Below are positions 9,562 to 18,475 of a DNA stretch of 64,000 nt, in pieces. Source of the stretch: Candidatus Mesenet endosymbiont of Phosphuga atrata (lineage in GTDB: Bacteria > Pseudomonadota > Alphaproteobacteria > Rickettsiales > Anaplasmataceae); contig NZ_OZ026541.1 of the NCBI RefSeq assembly GCF_964020175.1, positions 1,240,001 through 1,304,000 of the forward strand. Direction: 5' to 3'. The notes under the pieces were generated by a model that did not search any database, had not been told where the DNA came from, and saw only the letters and a list, made by a program, of their open reading frames with translations. Position 1 is the first letter of the stretch, and each line of letters starts with the position of its first letter. A program made the position numbers and the translations under genes.

Positions 9562-10796
9562 TGTATAATTTTTGTTAATTTTATTGCTTCAGGAGGGAAA
9601 AAGATATCTTGATTTACAAATATTTTAACTAAAGTACCTTGATCAATATACGCTGTTGGCTTTGTATTTGTATATCTGTTAATAATATTTTTTATAGAAT
9701 TAGAAACATCATTAATGGCTTGCGATATTGTTTGAGTTAAAAGAGGAGCAGTAGTTTTCTGCTTACCATCAGGGTCAGTTACAATTGTAATAGCCTGATT
9801 TGCTTCCCCTATTTGTGAAGCTGAATAAGCTGTGCCAAATGAAACTCCAGCTAAAAGTATTGTAGAAATTAGTGCATCATATATCTTATCATCGACAATA
9901 GCTGATAATCCTTGTCTACCAAGTTCATCTATACCAGGAGAATTCACTGCAATGTCTACTCCATGAGGCAGCATTATTCTATTCCATATAATATCAATGC
10001 GCCTTTGCCCAGGCTGATTGTCAAATGAGTACTGCCCTATTAATCTTGATCCCTTAGGAATTAGCACTATATCTCCTGCTTCAGCATAAACATCTCGACT
10101 AATTATAGCACGTATCATTCCAGTTAAATCGGTGTTAACTGACGTTTCTAGTACTGCATCAATTATTTTTCCCTGAGCAATAATAAAATTCAATAGCCCC
10201 ATACTTGTTGCGCTTGATTGTGTTGCTGCAGTTTTTTGCATAGTATGTGAAATAGTGCCTTTCTTTTTGTTACCGCTATCTTCATTGCTATTTGACGATA
10301 ATGACCTATCATTGCTCATTACTAGCATTTGTGTACCTCTTCTCTCTCGTGAATAACTGCTAGTTCCAAGAGGTAAATGTGAAATTTGAGGTGTGATTGT
10401 TGACTTAGGTGGAGTAGGAATTTGACCAGCAGATTCAGACATTTTAGATAAATTAGGAATTTTAGGTTTTTCTAAAACAGGAGAAGGCAACGAAGGTATT
10501 ACTGAAGGCATAACTATTGGTGGTAATTCCGGTAGCTGATTTGGAACTACTACAGGAGGGAAAATTTCTTGTGGAACTTGTTCAGATTCTTCAATTAATT
10601 TATTAATATCTTGTTTTTGCTCCTCTTGAACTTTATCAGTATCAGAGTACAAATGATATATCAAACCACCAGCTAACAACATAATGGCTAGTATTACTAT
10701 TCTTTTTTTCCTACTTACACCAACAATATTAACACTGCTTTCAATTTCTGATTGTTGTAATTCACTATCTCTTTTAGTATCATTATCATCTACCAT
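9558..10796 (-). CDS. virB10: Type IV secretion channel protein VirB10
   Basis: VirB10 spans from the inner membrane to the outer-membrane core of the secretion channel and senses ATP use by VirD4 and VirB11. The 412-residue protein has a short cytoplasmic tail, one membrane helix (about 33-50), a proline-rich periplasmic linker (PPVVVPNQLPELPPIVMP) and the C-terminal TrbI/VirB10 beta-barrel domain. That domain contains GDIVLIPKGSRLIGQYSFDNQPGQRR, a typical VirB10 stretch. It sits between virB9 and virB11 in the standard order. Confidence 0.96.
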   Translation of the reverse strand: MVDDNDTKRDSELQQSEIESSVNIVGVSRKKRIVILAIMLLAGGLIYHLYSDTDKVQEEQKQDINKLIEESEQVPQEIFPPVVVPNQLPELPPIVMPSVIPSLPSPVLEKPKIPNLSKMSESAGQIPTPPKSTITPQISHLPLGTSSYSRERRGTQMLVMSNDRSLSSNSNEDSGNKKKGTISHTMQKTAATQSSATSMGLLNFIIAQGKIIDAVLETSVNTDLTGMIRAIISRDVYAEAGDIVLIPKGSRLIGQYSFDNQPGQRRIDIIWNRIMLPHGVDIAVNSPGIDELGRQGLSAIVDDKIYDALISTILLAGVSFGTAYSASQIGEANQAITIVTDPDGKQKTTAPLLTQTISQAINDVSNSIKNIINRYTNTKPTAYIDQGTLVKIFVNQDIFFPPEAIKLTKIIQ

Positions 10797-10808
10797 AACT
10801 TAACCACT

Positions 10809-11603
10809 TTAGCTATTATTTACAACTTCAACGTATTTACTTTTATAACGCATAAGTAATCTTTTATGCACTCCTTTTATTACAATGTAATCATTAAATG
10901 ATAACATTTTGCATGGCACTTCATTACCCTTTTTATCTTTTATAAAAATTTTTGGTATGTTATCATCTTTAAATTTAAAATATGTTAAAGACCCATCATC
11001 AAACAATTCATTCGGTACTATATCATCACTATTTTCTCCTGCATTATAAATGTAGTTATATTTTGTGTTGTTTATTTCTATTATTTTGTCTAATTTTTCT
11101 TCACTGTAGTGCATCTCCACTGGTGTAGTAGCTGTAGGCTTATCATAATCAAATTCATTTTCATTTTTTGGATAATAAAAGCGTACTATATATGATAAGT
11201 CCCTTTCTGCAGAAAAATCATAATTTTGACTTACCTGCTTAGTAAAGTCAGCCTTGCATATGATATCAAATACATAGCTCCTTCTTTTGCTGGTAATTAC
11301 AATCATGTTTGTTTTACCATTTGGTTCAACTGGCATTATAAAAAGTCTGTTACCGATATTTCTCACTTTCCAACTTACCGAATCACCCATAGCAATTGTT
11401 TGGACTAACTCTCCTTCATCAAATTCAATATAAGAGTGATAACCGTAACTTAAAACTACTGTAAAAACCTCATTTGGGCTATATACAAAAGTTTTTACCC
11501 TACTATCTACTGCAATGGGCACATCACGATCTAAAGCTATAGCTGCTGATGTACCTGTGCTAACAAATAGACAAAAACTTAATAATATTTTATAAAAACT
11601 CAT
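10809..11603 (-). CDS. virB9: Type IV secretion outer-membrane complex protein VirB9
   Basis: The 264-residue protein begins with a signal peptide (SFYKILLSFCLFVSTGTSAAIA). It has the VirB9/CagX N-terminal region (VDSRVKTFVYSPNEVFTV) and a C-terminal domain that binds VirB7 and VirB10 in other systems (TYFKFKDDNIPKIFIKD). It acts in the periplasmic and outer-membrane ring of the channel. Its start overlaps the end of virB8 by 14 bases. No virB7 gene is seen next to it. Confidence 0.95.
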   Translation of the reverse strand: MSFYKILLSFCLFVSTGTSAAIALDRDVPIAVDSRVKTFVYSPNEVFTVVLSYGYHSYIEFDEGELVQTIAMGDSVSWKVRNIGNRLFIMPVEPNGKTNMIVITSKRRSYVFDIICKADFTKQVSQNYDFSAERDLSYIVRFYYPKNENEFDYDKPTATTPVEMHYSEEKLDKIIEINNTKYNYIYNAGENSDDIVPNELFDDGSLTYFKFKDDNIPKIFIKDKKGNEVPCKMLSFNDYIVIKGVHKRLLMRYKSKYVEVVNNS

Positions 11604-12288
11604 TATCTGACCTGTAATAAGTTATACGAAAACCCAAAGGATTAATATATCTTTGCTGCTCATTCATTTCCATAGATACATATTCAAATGCTAAAATAGC
11701 AATTTTATCCTTTTTTATGATATTACCATTTTTTTCATTAAATTCTAGAGTAAATCTTACTTGTACTTGACCGGGACTCAAATTCTGAATAGAACGAATT
11801 TTCAACTCGCTATCGCTCACATTTGCATATAGATTAACGGGACTATTTGCGTTGTTTGGATTTATAAAATTTCTAAATTCAGTGTAAATTTTTTGAGTAG
11901 AAAACATCCTAACTTTTATATGATAATTATATTGAAAATTATTAGGATCGAAAAGCTCACGTGTCCTAATGTATTCTACAATAAAGTGATTGTTTAGAAC
12001 TTCATCAGCAGAATATTGTTTCACTGTTATTGGATTTACTAAAGTCACTATACCGGACTTCTTTTCTATTTCTACAACAAATGGTTCTATAGTCTTACTT
12101 GTACTGATTTTCAAAATGATTACAATACTTGTTGTTATTACTCCGAATAATAATAACAACAATAGGAGCAAAACATTCCTCTGTATTACTATTAGATTGT
12201 AGCGGTTTGAATACCAGTTATTTTGCTGATGCTCAGTATTGTTATCACTATTTTTTATATCGTTCTTTTTTTTAAAAAACTTGAACAT
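11590..12288 (-). CDS. virB8: Type IV secretion assembly protein VirB8
   Basis: VirB8 is the bitopic inner-membrane assembly factor of the secretion apparatus. The 232-residue protein has a charged cytoplasmic N-terminus, one leucine-rich membrane helix (38-59) and a periplasmic NTF2-like domain with the family pattern VKQYSADEVLNNHFIVEYIRTRE and, near the end, FRITYYRSDNEFL. It is the first vir gene of this operon and follows ribA by 18 bases. Confidence 0.95.
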   Translation of the reverse strand: MFKFFKKKNDIKNSDNNTEHQQNNWYSNRYNLIVIQRNVLLLLLLLLFGVITTSIVIILKISTSKTIEPFVVEIEKKSGIVTLVNPITVKQYSADEVLNNHFIVEYIRTRELFDPNNFQYNYHIKVRMFSTQKIYTEFRNFINPNNANSPVNLYANVSDSELKIRSIQNLSPGQVQVRFTLEFNEKNGNIIKKDKIAILAFEYVSMEMNEQQRYINPLGFRITYYRSDNEFL

Positions 12289-12306
12289 GGCATCCTACTT
12301 AGAATC

Positions 12307-13398
12307 TTACTTAGGTTCAATATGACCTAAACGTTTAAATTTTGTTTGTATATACGAATCATTATATTGGTTATACTGTGTGATAAGTTCTACTCTTTTT
12401 ATTATCTGAATTCCATATCTTTCCAATTCTATTACCTTTTTGGGATTATTTGTGAGTAGGTAAATTTTTACTATATCTAATTTTTTAAGAATATTAGCTG
12501 CATGTACAAAATCTCTTTCATCGTCATCAAATCCTAATATTGCATTTGCGTCTACAGTATCAAATTTGTAATTCATCTGCAAGCTATATGCTCTTAACTT
12601 ATTAATTAAACCAATGCCTCTCCCATCTTGATTTAAATACAATATAATCCCTCCATCCGTATTTGCCATCATAGCTATAGCATCATGCAGTTGATTATAA
12701 CAGTCACATGAGAGGCTTTTTAATAAATCTCCAGTATAACATGAAGAGTGCACCCTCACTAGAGGTTCACTATAATCTAGCTTACCAATTATAATTGCGT
12801 AATGTTCCTTACTATTGCAAACAGTTCTATATACTATAACACTTACTTCTTTACAATTACTTAACAATAATGGTGTTTTACATACTTCATACAAATCATT
12901 ATTTTGTTTGTAATTTATAATATTAGATTTTTTTAGACATATTACATCATTTTCACTACACCATTTCTGCATTGCCATATCGTTTTCAAATTCCATATCT
13001 ACTGCTAGAGCAAGTGGAAGTAATTCTGTCATTTTCAGTAGACTAATGGCATATTCATCAAGCGCTTTATGTTTTTTTATATTCTGTATTTGATAATTCT
13101 TCTGCTTATGCCAATTTAAAATATCACTTAAGTCTTCAAAATTGTCTATCTGTAGTCGAAAAAATTTTTCTTTGCCAATATCATAATCTTTTGTCATATG
13201 CTGTAATTTATTTGCAGTAATTACAACATAGATGTTGCTTGTAATTATTTTATATTTCTCAAATAAATCCTCTTCTAATATCTCAACAGCAGCAAGTAAG
13301 ATGTAAGAGTCATGATCAAATATAATTATTGGCATACCGCGCCTTATTTCACCTAATGCCCTTTCAACACTATTTTTCTCTTTATTGTAAAATGTCAT
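12307..13398 (-). CDS. ribA: GTP cyclohydrolase II with degenerate RibB-like N-terminal domain
   Basis: RibA opens the GTP ring in the first step of riboflavin synthesis. The C-terminal part (about residues 190-363) holds the zinc site C-YTGDLLKSLS-C-D-C, the GTP-binding QDGRGIGLINKLRAY and the DDERDFVHAANIL segment. The N-terminal 185 residues resemble a worn 3,4-dihydroxybutanone-phosphate-synthase-like domain without recognisable catalytic residues, a layout known for RibA proteins of Rickettsiales. The gene lies 18 bases before virB8 and 19 bases after tRNA-Leu, so riboflavin and secretion genes are probably on one transcript, an arrangement known in Wolbachia. Confidence 0.93.
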   Translation of the reverse strand: MTFYNKEKNSVERALGEIRRGMPIIIFDHDSYILLAAVEILEEDLFEKYKIITSNIYVVITANKLQHMTKDYDIGKEKFFRLQIDNFEDLSDILNWHKQKNYQIQNIKKHKALDEYAISLLKMTELLPLALAVDMEFENDMAMQKWCSENDVICLKKSNIINYKQNNDLYEVCKTPLLLSNCKEVSVIVYRTVCNSKEHYAIIIGKLDYSEPLVRVHSSCYTGDLLKSLSCDCYNQLHDAIAMMANTDGGIILYLNQDGRGIGLINKLRAYSLQMNYKFDTVDANAILGFDDDERDFVHAANILKKLDIVKIYLLTNNPKKVIELERYGIQIIKRVELITQYNQYNDSYIQTKFKRLGHIEPK

Positions 13399-13417
13399 AA
13401 TTTTTAGGTATATTTTG

Positions 13418-13500
13418 TGCGGTCGAGAAGACTCGAACTTCCAAGGCTATAAACCACAGCGACCTCAACGCTGCGTGTCTACCAATTCCACCACGACCGC
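13418..13500 (-). tRNA. tRNA-Leu (anticodon GAG)
   Basis: On the minus strand the gene reads from 13500 down to 13418. The acceptor stem GCGGTCG pairs perfectly with CGACCGC and is followed by discriminator A. The D arm is GTGGAATTGGTAGACAC. The anticodon stem-loop CAGCG-TTGAGGT-CGCTG gives GAG, the variable arm is extended as in leucine tRNAs, and the T arm contains GTTCGAGTC. CCA is not encoded. It points at ribA and ends 19 bases before it. Confidence 0.97.
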
Positions 13501-13642
13501 TATTTAAAAATTAAATGATACCTTACCATCTAAACAACTGCAACTATAACAATCAAGTAGCTGATCCTTTAATAGTAAAAAATATAAATAAAATACCTTC
13601 AAAAGCAGTAAAAATCTTAATTTTTAAAAGGGAAATTAAAAA

Positions 13643-14731
13643 TTATAGAATAGTACAGCAAGTTGCATTTTCTCTCTCTTGACAGCCTTGTTGTAAAGTA
13701 ACATTTGGTTCATTTAATACAGCAGATACACGCTGTCTTCGTAGAATTTTTGCAACTTCCTTATGGCTATTTTCATTAGCTATATCTTCCGCTGTTTTAC
13801 CACTTTGATTTTGTAAATCCATAACAGCGCCAGCTTTTATTAACTCTTCTATAGTATCTTTATAGCCCTTTTTAGCAGCAAGCATTAGCGCTGTCCAACC
13901 ATCTTGTCTCTGCACATTTATCTGAGCATCGGCTGCAATTAGCCTTTTTACAATTGCTGTATAGCCACTTTGAGCAGCAAGTATTAGTGCTGTTGCACCA
14001 TCTTCATACTGAGAATTAACATCACAACCAGCTTTTATCAATACATTAACAGTGTCTTTATTGTTACCAAAAACAGCAAACATTAGTACTGTTGCACCAC
14101 ATTTATTCTGAGCATCGACATTAGCTTTAGCTTCTATCAATGCATTTACAATATCTTTATAGCCCTTTCTAGCAGCTTGCATTAGTGCATATTCAATTAC
14201 ATCATTCTGCTTTTTATCAAGGCCATTTAACAATTCTTTGACCTTTTGCAAATAACCGCTCTTAATAGCACTAATTAATGGATTTTTGTCTATACTTTCT
14301 GTTATTTGTTCTTTTATTGCTGAGGCTTGCTCATGCTGCATCTTCTCTATTTCTTGCACTGCTCTATCTTTAGTACAAACACTAATTCTTTCGCAATCTA
14401 ACAACTTCTTAACGGCCTTATCTAGAAAACGTATAGCTGCAAGATCTAAAGCACTTTTTTCATCATTATTCCTAATATTTGGATCTAATCTTTCATCTCC
14501 TAAGAGTAGATCTATCATCTTATAATATATTTCATCACTATTACCAGCAATTGGAAGTAGATTTATGATGTTGGTCAAAGGAGTATTACCATAATCATTT
14601 TTAGCATTAACATCAGCTCCTTCTGCTAACGCTTCTTTAAAAATTTTTATAAGATCTTTTATTTCTGTATTTTCTATGGGATCAACAGCATTTATGGCAT
14701 CAAAGAGTTTTTGTGATTGTGGGGATATCAT
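13643..14731 (-). CDS. Ankyrin repeat protein with C-terminal CaaX-like motif
   Basis: The 362-residue protein carries about six ankyrin repeats. Clear ones occupy roughly residues 160-325 (for example DGATALILAAQSGYTAIVKRLI and DGWTALMLAAKKGYKDTIEELIKAGA), with looser ones near residues 40-120. There is no signal peptide. The last residues are NATCCTIL; the final four, CTIL, fit a eukaryotic CaaX prenylation signal with Leu at the end, the type read by geranylgeranyltransferase I. Ankyrin proteins in Wolbachia are commonly proposed secreted effectors. The gene stands alone on the minus strand, 142 bases before tRNA-Leu. Host target and secretion are unproven. Confidence 0.9.
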   Translation of the reverse strand: MISPQSQKLFDAINAVDPIENTEIKDLIKIFKEALAEGADVNAKNDYGNTPLTNIINLLPIAGNSDEIYYKMIDLLLGDERLDPNIRNNDEKSALDLAAIRFLDKAVKKLLDCERISVCTKDRAVQEIEKMQHEQASAIKEQITESIDKNPLISAIKSGYLQKVKELLNGLDKKQNDVIEYALMQAARKGYKDIVNALIEAKANVDAQNKCGATVLMFAVFGNNKDTVNVLIKAGCDVNSQYEDGATALILAAQSGYTAIVKRLIAADAQINVQRQDGWTALMLAAKKGYKDTIEELIKAGAVMDLQNQSGKTAEDIANENSHKEVAKILRRQRVSAVLNEPNVTLQQGCQERENATCCTIL

Positions 14732-14988
14732 GTTTTATGCTTATTTATTAATAATAATACAATTATATATTATTTTTTAACTAAAATCAATCTTGATATA
14801 TTAAAAATATTATTAAAATAATAATTATAAAGCTGTGGAACTATTTATTTCTCAGATTTAAGGTATTTTACAACTACCATTTTAGCTATGATGCCATAAA
14901 ATAAACAATAAGTTTTACTTAAGGTATAAAATCTATAATATAGATTATTATGAATATTCCATTTCTGTTTTGAATGCAAGGAATTAAA

Positions 14989-16218
14989 GTGATTAAATTA
15001 ACCAATCATTTTTTTATATTATTTGCTTTTCTTCTACCTTTTCATCTAGAAGCAAAAGTTATTTACTCATGGTCTCAGGTTATACCTGGTAATATGATAA
15101 GTGTACGTGCTATTGTTGATGATAGAGATTGCCCTATCGCATGCGTTGATGGTGAAGAAATACTTATGAATGAACGTGCGTTACCTGTGGAGAAGAAATT
15201 CACTGAGAAAGTTTGTGAATTGTCTCTACCCAAAGAGACAGAGGAAATCATAATCGATGATCATCAAATTCCTACCCTTTCAGCGCAAATAAAGAAAATT
15301 GCATTTATTGGTGATACAGGGTGTCGAGTAACTAACTTAGTTGAGCAAGCATGTAATTCTACAAAAGAATGGCCACTTACCTTAATTTTAAGTTCTATCT
15401 CAGCTCATAATCCCGATTTGATCGTTCATGTGGGTGACTATCATTACCGAGAGAAAACCTGTAAAAGTGGTCAAAAATGTAATCAGGCGTATAATTATGG
15501 CAGTGATGCATGGTACAGTGAGTGGTTTGATCCAGCTAAGGATATCTCAGTACTGTCTCCATTTTTATTTTTACGTGGCAATCATGAAGGATGCTCAAGG
15601 GCTTATGAAGGATGGTTTAGGTATTTTGACCCAAATGATTTTTCATCAGCAAAGTGTTCAGACTATATTCCTAGTTGGGTATTTGATGCTGGACCAATAC
15701 AACTTGATGTTTTTGACTCTTCCTACGGTAAAGATAGTGATTATACCGAAGAGCAAATAAAAACTTTCAATGAACAATTTGATTTTCTACTTCAGAATAA
15801 TAACTCTAAGCCTGCATGGTTTTTAACTCACAGACCCTTGTGGAGTCATGCAAAAAAAAGTGCAATTTTTTATCATGATGGCAATATAGCACAAGTGAAA
15901 GCGTTTGGTAGTAGGTTTTCTGCAAATATTTCAGCAATTATTTCAGGTCATGTTCACATTGCGCAAATTATCTTCATGAAGGAAAAACCAACACAGGTTA
16001 TGGTTGGGAATGGTGGTTCCTTGCTCTACTCACAAAACCAAAAACCTATTTTATATGGAGTTGATCTTGAAGGTGCAAAGGCTCAAGAGATAAGGACTTT
16101 ACATGGCTTTGGTTTTGCTATACTTGATTTAGATGAACATAAGATATCTTTTTATGATGAAAATAATAATGAAACTTACTTTGCAAATCTAACAGAAGAT
16201 TTTGGTTTTAAGAGTTAA
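14989..16218 (+). CDS. Secreted calcineurin-like metallophosphoesterase
   Basis: The product is about 409 residues. I prefer the GTG at 14989 over the ATG at 14974 because AAGGA (14978-14982) sits six bases before it and the resulting protein starts directly with a signal peptide (cleavage near LEA-KV). All metal-binding blocks of the family are present: IGDTG (expected D-x-G variant), VGDYHYR, LRGNHEG, a later THRPLWSHA and GHVHIAQ. It probably hydrolyses a phosphoester in the periplasm or outside the cell; the substrate is unknown. It is transcribed alone, with a 240-base AT-rich stretch upstream. Confidence 0.85.
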   Translation: MIKLTNHFFILFAFLLPFHLEAKVIYSWSQVIPGNMISVRAIVDDRDCPIACVDGEEILMNERALPVEKKFTEKVCELSLPKETEEIIIDDHQIPTLSAQIKKIAFIGDTGCRVTNLVEQACNSTKEWPLTLILSSISAHNPDLIVHVGDYHYREKTCKSGQKCNQAYNYGSDAWYSEWFDPAKDISVLSPFLFLRGNHEGCSRAYEGWFRYFDPNDFSSAKCSDYIPSWVFDAGPIQLDVFDSSYGKDSDYTEEQIKTFNEQFDFLLQNNNSKPAWFLTHRPLWSHAKKSAIFYHDGNIAQVKAFGSRFSANISAIISGHVHIAQIIFMKEKPTQVMVGNGGSLLYSQNQKPILYGVDLEGAKAQEIRTLHGFGFAILDLDEHKISFYDENNNETYFANLTEDFGFKS

Positions 16219-16365
16219 AGTAGATTGAAAAAGCGCTTACATGTGTTTATAACAAGTGCTGTTTTAGTTATCTTAACTGACTTTTTAATCATAAGCCTGA
16301 CTTTAACACAGTTAATTTTTACGCTTATACAGTCTGATATTGATCTGTATATTCTTAAATTCTGA

Positions 16366-16914
16366 TTAACTTATACTATATCCTCTATCTTCCTCTTGCT
16401 GCGGCATAATTGGCGCATGATCATAATCCTGCATTGGACTATACTGCATATGACTAAAATCGTGACCATCTCCGCCTAAAGTATCCATAATATTGTGATT
16501 AACATTTGGATAATCATCCATAAAACTACGTACATCATCATCAGAACCGTAGCCAGACTCACCATCTGATTCTTGCATTTGACCAGCTTCTGCGCCAAAT
16601 CCATCATCACCACCTTGTTCTGAAGGTTTTATTAGTACTGGAAAACCAAGAAGAGTGATATTTGGATTTCCTTGACTAAAAATTGATAACCACTGCTCTG
16701 GAAATATGGAGTTAAGTAATGATTGCATTACACTATCAATATTTCCTGTTATAGCTGCAGAATAATCATAAAGCCCACTTTTTAAAAACCATGCAAAACT
16801 ACTATCAAACCCAAAGCCACTTCCTGGACCTTCACTGGATGCATCCTGATGATGGCGCATTGATTGCAAAGCTGCTATATTTTGCCCCTGCATTGCATGA
16901 TCAAACTCAGACAT
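16366..16914 (-). CDS. Acidic orphan protein of unknown function
   Basis: I do not recognise this 182-residue protein. The first two thirds contain a hydrophobic core (GFDSSFAWFLKSGLYDYSAAIT and SLLNSIFPEQWLSIF). The last third is low-complexity and rich in Asp, Gly, Met, Tyr and His (YGSDDDVRSFMDDYPNVNHN). It has no signal peptide or clear membrane helix. It lies 50 bases before rmuC on the same strand. The composition is unlike its housekeeping neighbours, which is compatible with a lineage-specific protein, but nothing points to a function. Confidence 0.6.
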   Translation of the reverse strand: MSEFDHAMQGQNIAALQSMRHHQDASSEGPGSGFGFDSSFAWFLKSGLYDYSAAITGNIDSVMQSLLNSIFPEQWLSIFSQGNPNITLLGFPVLIKPSEQGGDDGFGAEAGQMQESDGESGYGSDDDVRSFMDDYPNVNHNIMDTLGGDGHDFSHMQYSPMQDYDHAPIMPQQEEDRGYSIS

Positions 16915-16964
16915 GTTTTTACTATATGATTATGTATTTAATATAGCATATAGAGTGAAAAAAA

Positions 16965-18332
16965 TCAAATATTTTCCTCTTGCAACTCAGAAGAATAGAG
17001 GTTACGTGGTAGGTTATCCAATTCTTCTGCTGGTTTTATGCTTTTTTCTTTATAAGATATTCCAAGTTTGTTAAATTCACGAGCAGCAGGGAATACTCGC
17101 CCTTCAAGTGAACCTACAGTTTTGTTATAATTATCAACAGTGCTTTTTAAACTTTTGCGTAAATGATCAAAATTCTCGCTCATAGTACATAAGCGTTCAT
17201 ATAGTGTATGGCCCAGCTCACTAATCTTTTTTGCATTCTCGGCAATGACCTCCTGCTTCCAACCATAAGCTACAGCTCTAAGCAGAGCAATAAGCGTAAT
17301 TGGTGTTGCAATTAGAACTTTTTTCTCAACACCCATTTCTATCAATGATGGTTCATATTCTAAAGCAGCGCTAAAAACTCCTTCCCCTGTTAAAAACAAG
17401 ACAACAAACTCTGGAGTGTTCTCAAACTGGTTCCAATATTCTTTTTTACTTAAATCAAACAAATGCTTCTTTACTGATTGCGCGTGATCTTTCAACTTAT
17501 TTTTTTGTGCTTCAAATTCATTCTGCTCTACTGCATCAAGATAAAAATCTAGTGGCACTTTAGCATCTACTATGATTTTCCTACCAGATGGCATATTTAT
17601 TATTAGATCAGGACGTAGTAAATTATCATCTTTACCAATAACTGAATGCTGAGTTAAAAAGTCACAGTGTTCAACCATGCCCGCCATTTCTACTACTCTT
17701 TTTAACTGCATTTCTCCCCACCTGCCTCTAACATGCGGTTTTTTAAGAGCATTAGCTAAACTTGACGTTTGCTGCATCAAAGCTGATACTTGCTCTTTTA
17801 ACCCCTCATATGCCCCAGCTCTTACTTTTTCTAACTCCTTGATTTCACTGTCAAATTTTTCTAGCTTTTCTTTTATAGGAATAACTATATCGTTAATTTT
17901 TGCTTGCCTTTTATTTAAATCATTTTCTGTCTCCTTTAATCTACTATCGATTACTTCCTTAGCTAGGCTTAAAAAAGTATTGTTGTTTACTTGTAGAGCT
18001 TCAGATGATAATGCTTTAAAAGAGTTTGTCAGTCTTTCCTCTGCTTTTTTAAGCAATTCTATTTCCCTTTCTTTTTCACTACGCTCTTTATTTAAAGTTA
18101 CTTCTAATTCTGTTTTTATGATAATGAGCTTAGATATTTCATCTTCTTTGTTTAGTAATTTCTGTTTTAATTCAAAGAGCTCTTGCTCTATTTTTGTCAT
18201 TAGCATTATCTCACCTTCAAGATGAGCATTCTTCACCTTCTCGACATTTAGCATTTTGTTCTTTATCAGATAGATTAGAACTAATCCAGCTAAGGACAGG
18301 ATGTTTGTAAGAAACAGTATTATTGTAAGCAT
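16965..18332 (-). CDS. rmuC: DNA recombination protein RmuC
   Basis: RmuC limits rearrangement at inverted repeats and belongs to the PD-(D/E)XK nuclease-like families. The 455-residue protein has an N-terminal membrane helix (3-24), a long coiled coil to about residue 195, then the conserved core with KPHVRGRWGEMQLKRVVEMAGM, the catalytic-type IIVDAKVPLDFYLDA and FLTGEGVFSAALEYEPSLIE. The length is normal. In a genome full of repeats this protein may matter for stability. Confidence 0.95.
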   Translation of the reverse strand: MLTIILFLTNILSLAGLVLIYLIKNKMLNVEKVKNAHLEGEIMLMTKIEQELFELKQKLLNKEDEISKLIIIKTELEVTLNKERSEKEREIELLKKAEERLTNSFKALSSEALQVNNNTFLSLAKEVIDSRLKETENDLNKRQAKINDIVIPIKEKLEKFDSEIKELEKVRAGAYEGLKEQVSALMQQTSSLANALKKPHVRGRWGEMQLKRVVEMAGMVEHCDFLTQHSVIGKDDNLLRPDLIINMPSGRKIIVDAKVPLDFYLDAVEQNEFEAQKNKLKDHAQSVKKHLFDLSKKEYWNQFENTPEFVVLFLTGEGVFSAALEYEPSLIEMGVEKKVLIATPITLIALLRAVAYGWKQEVIAENAKKISELGHTLYERLCTMSENFDHLRKSLKSTVDNYNKTVGSLEGRVFPAAREFNKLGISYKEKSIKPAEELDNLPRNLYSSELQEENI

Positions 18333-18437
18333 AAACTTAACAAGGAAAGATTATACTTAATAACAACTTTTTTGTGTAACTACTAGTTTTTATTTGGTTA
18401 ATATATTAAAAATATTGCATAAAATAGTATTGTTTGC

Positions 18438-18475
18438 TATACTAGAGAATGTAATAACTGGGGGGATAGTGAATG
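18438..18475 (+). promoter_or_regulatory. TATACT box and G-rich leader of the 545-residue orphan
   Basis: TATACT (18438-18443) is a good -10 box. It is followed 16 bases later by six G and ATAGTGA, ending in the ATG at 18473. The G run acts as an unusually strong ribosome binding site. The same layout recurs at two other orphan genes. Confidence 0.55.
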
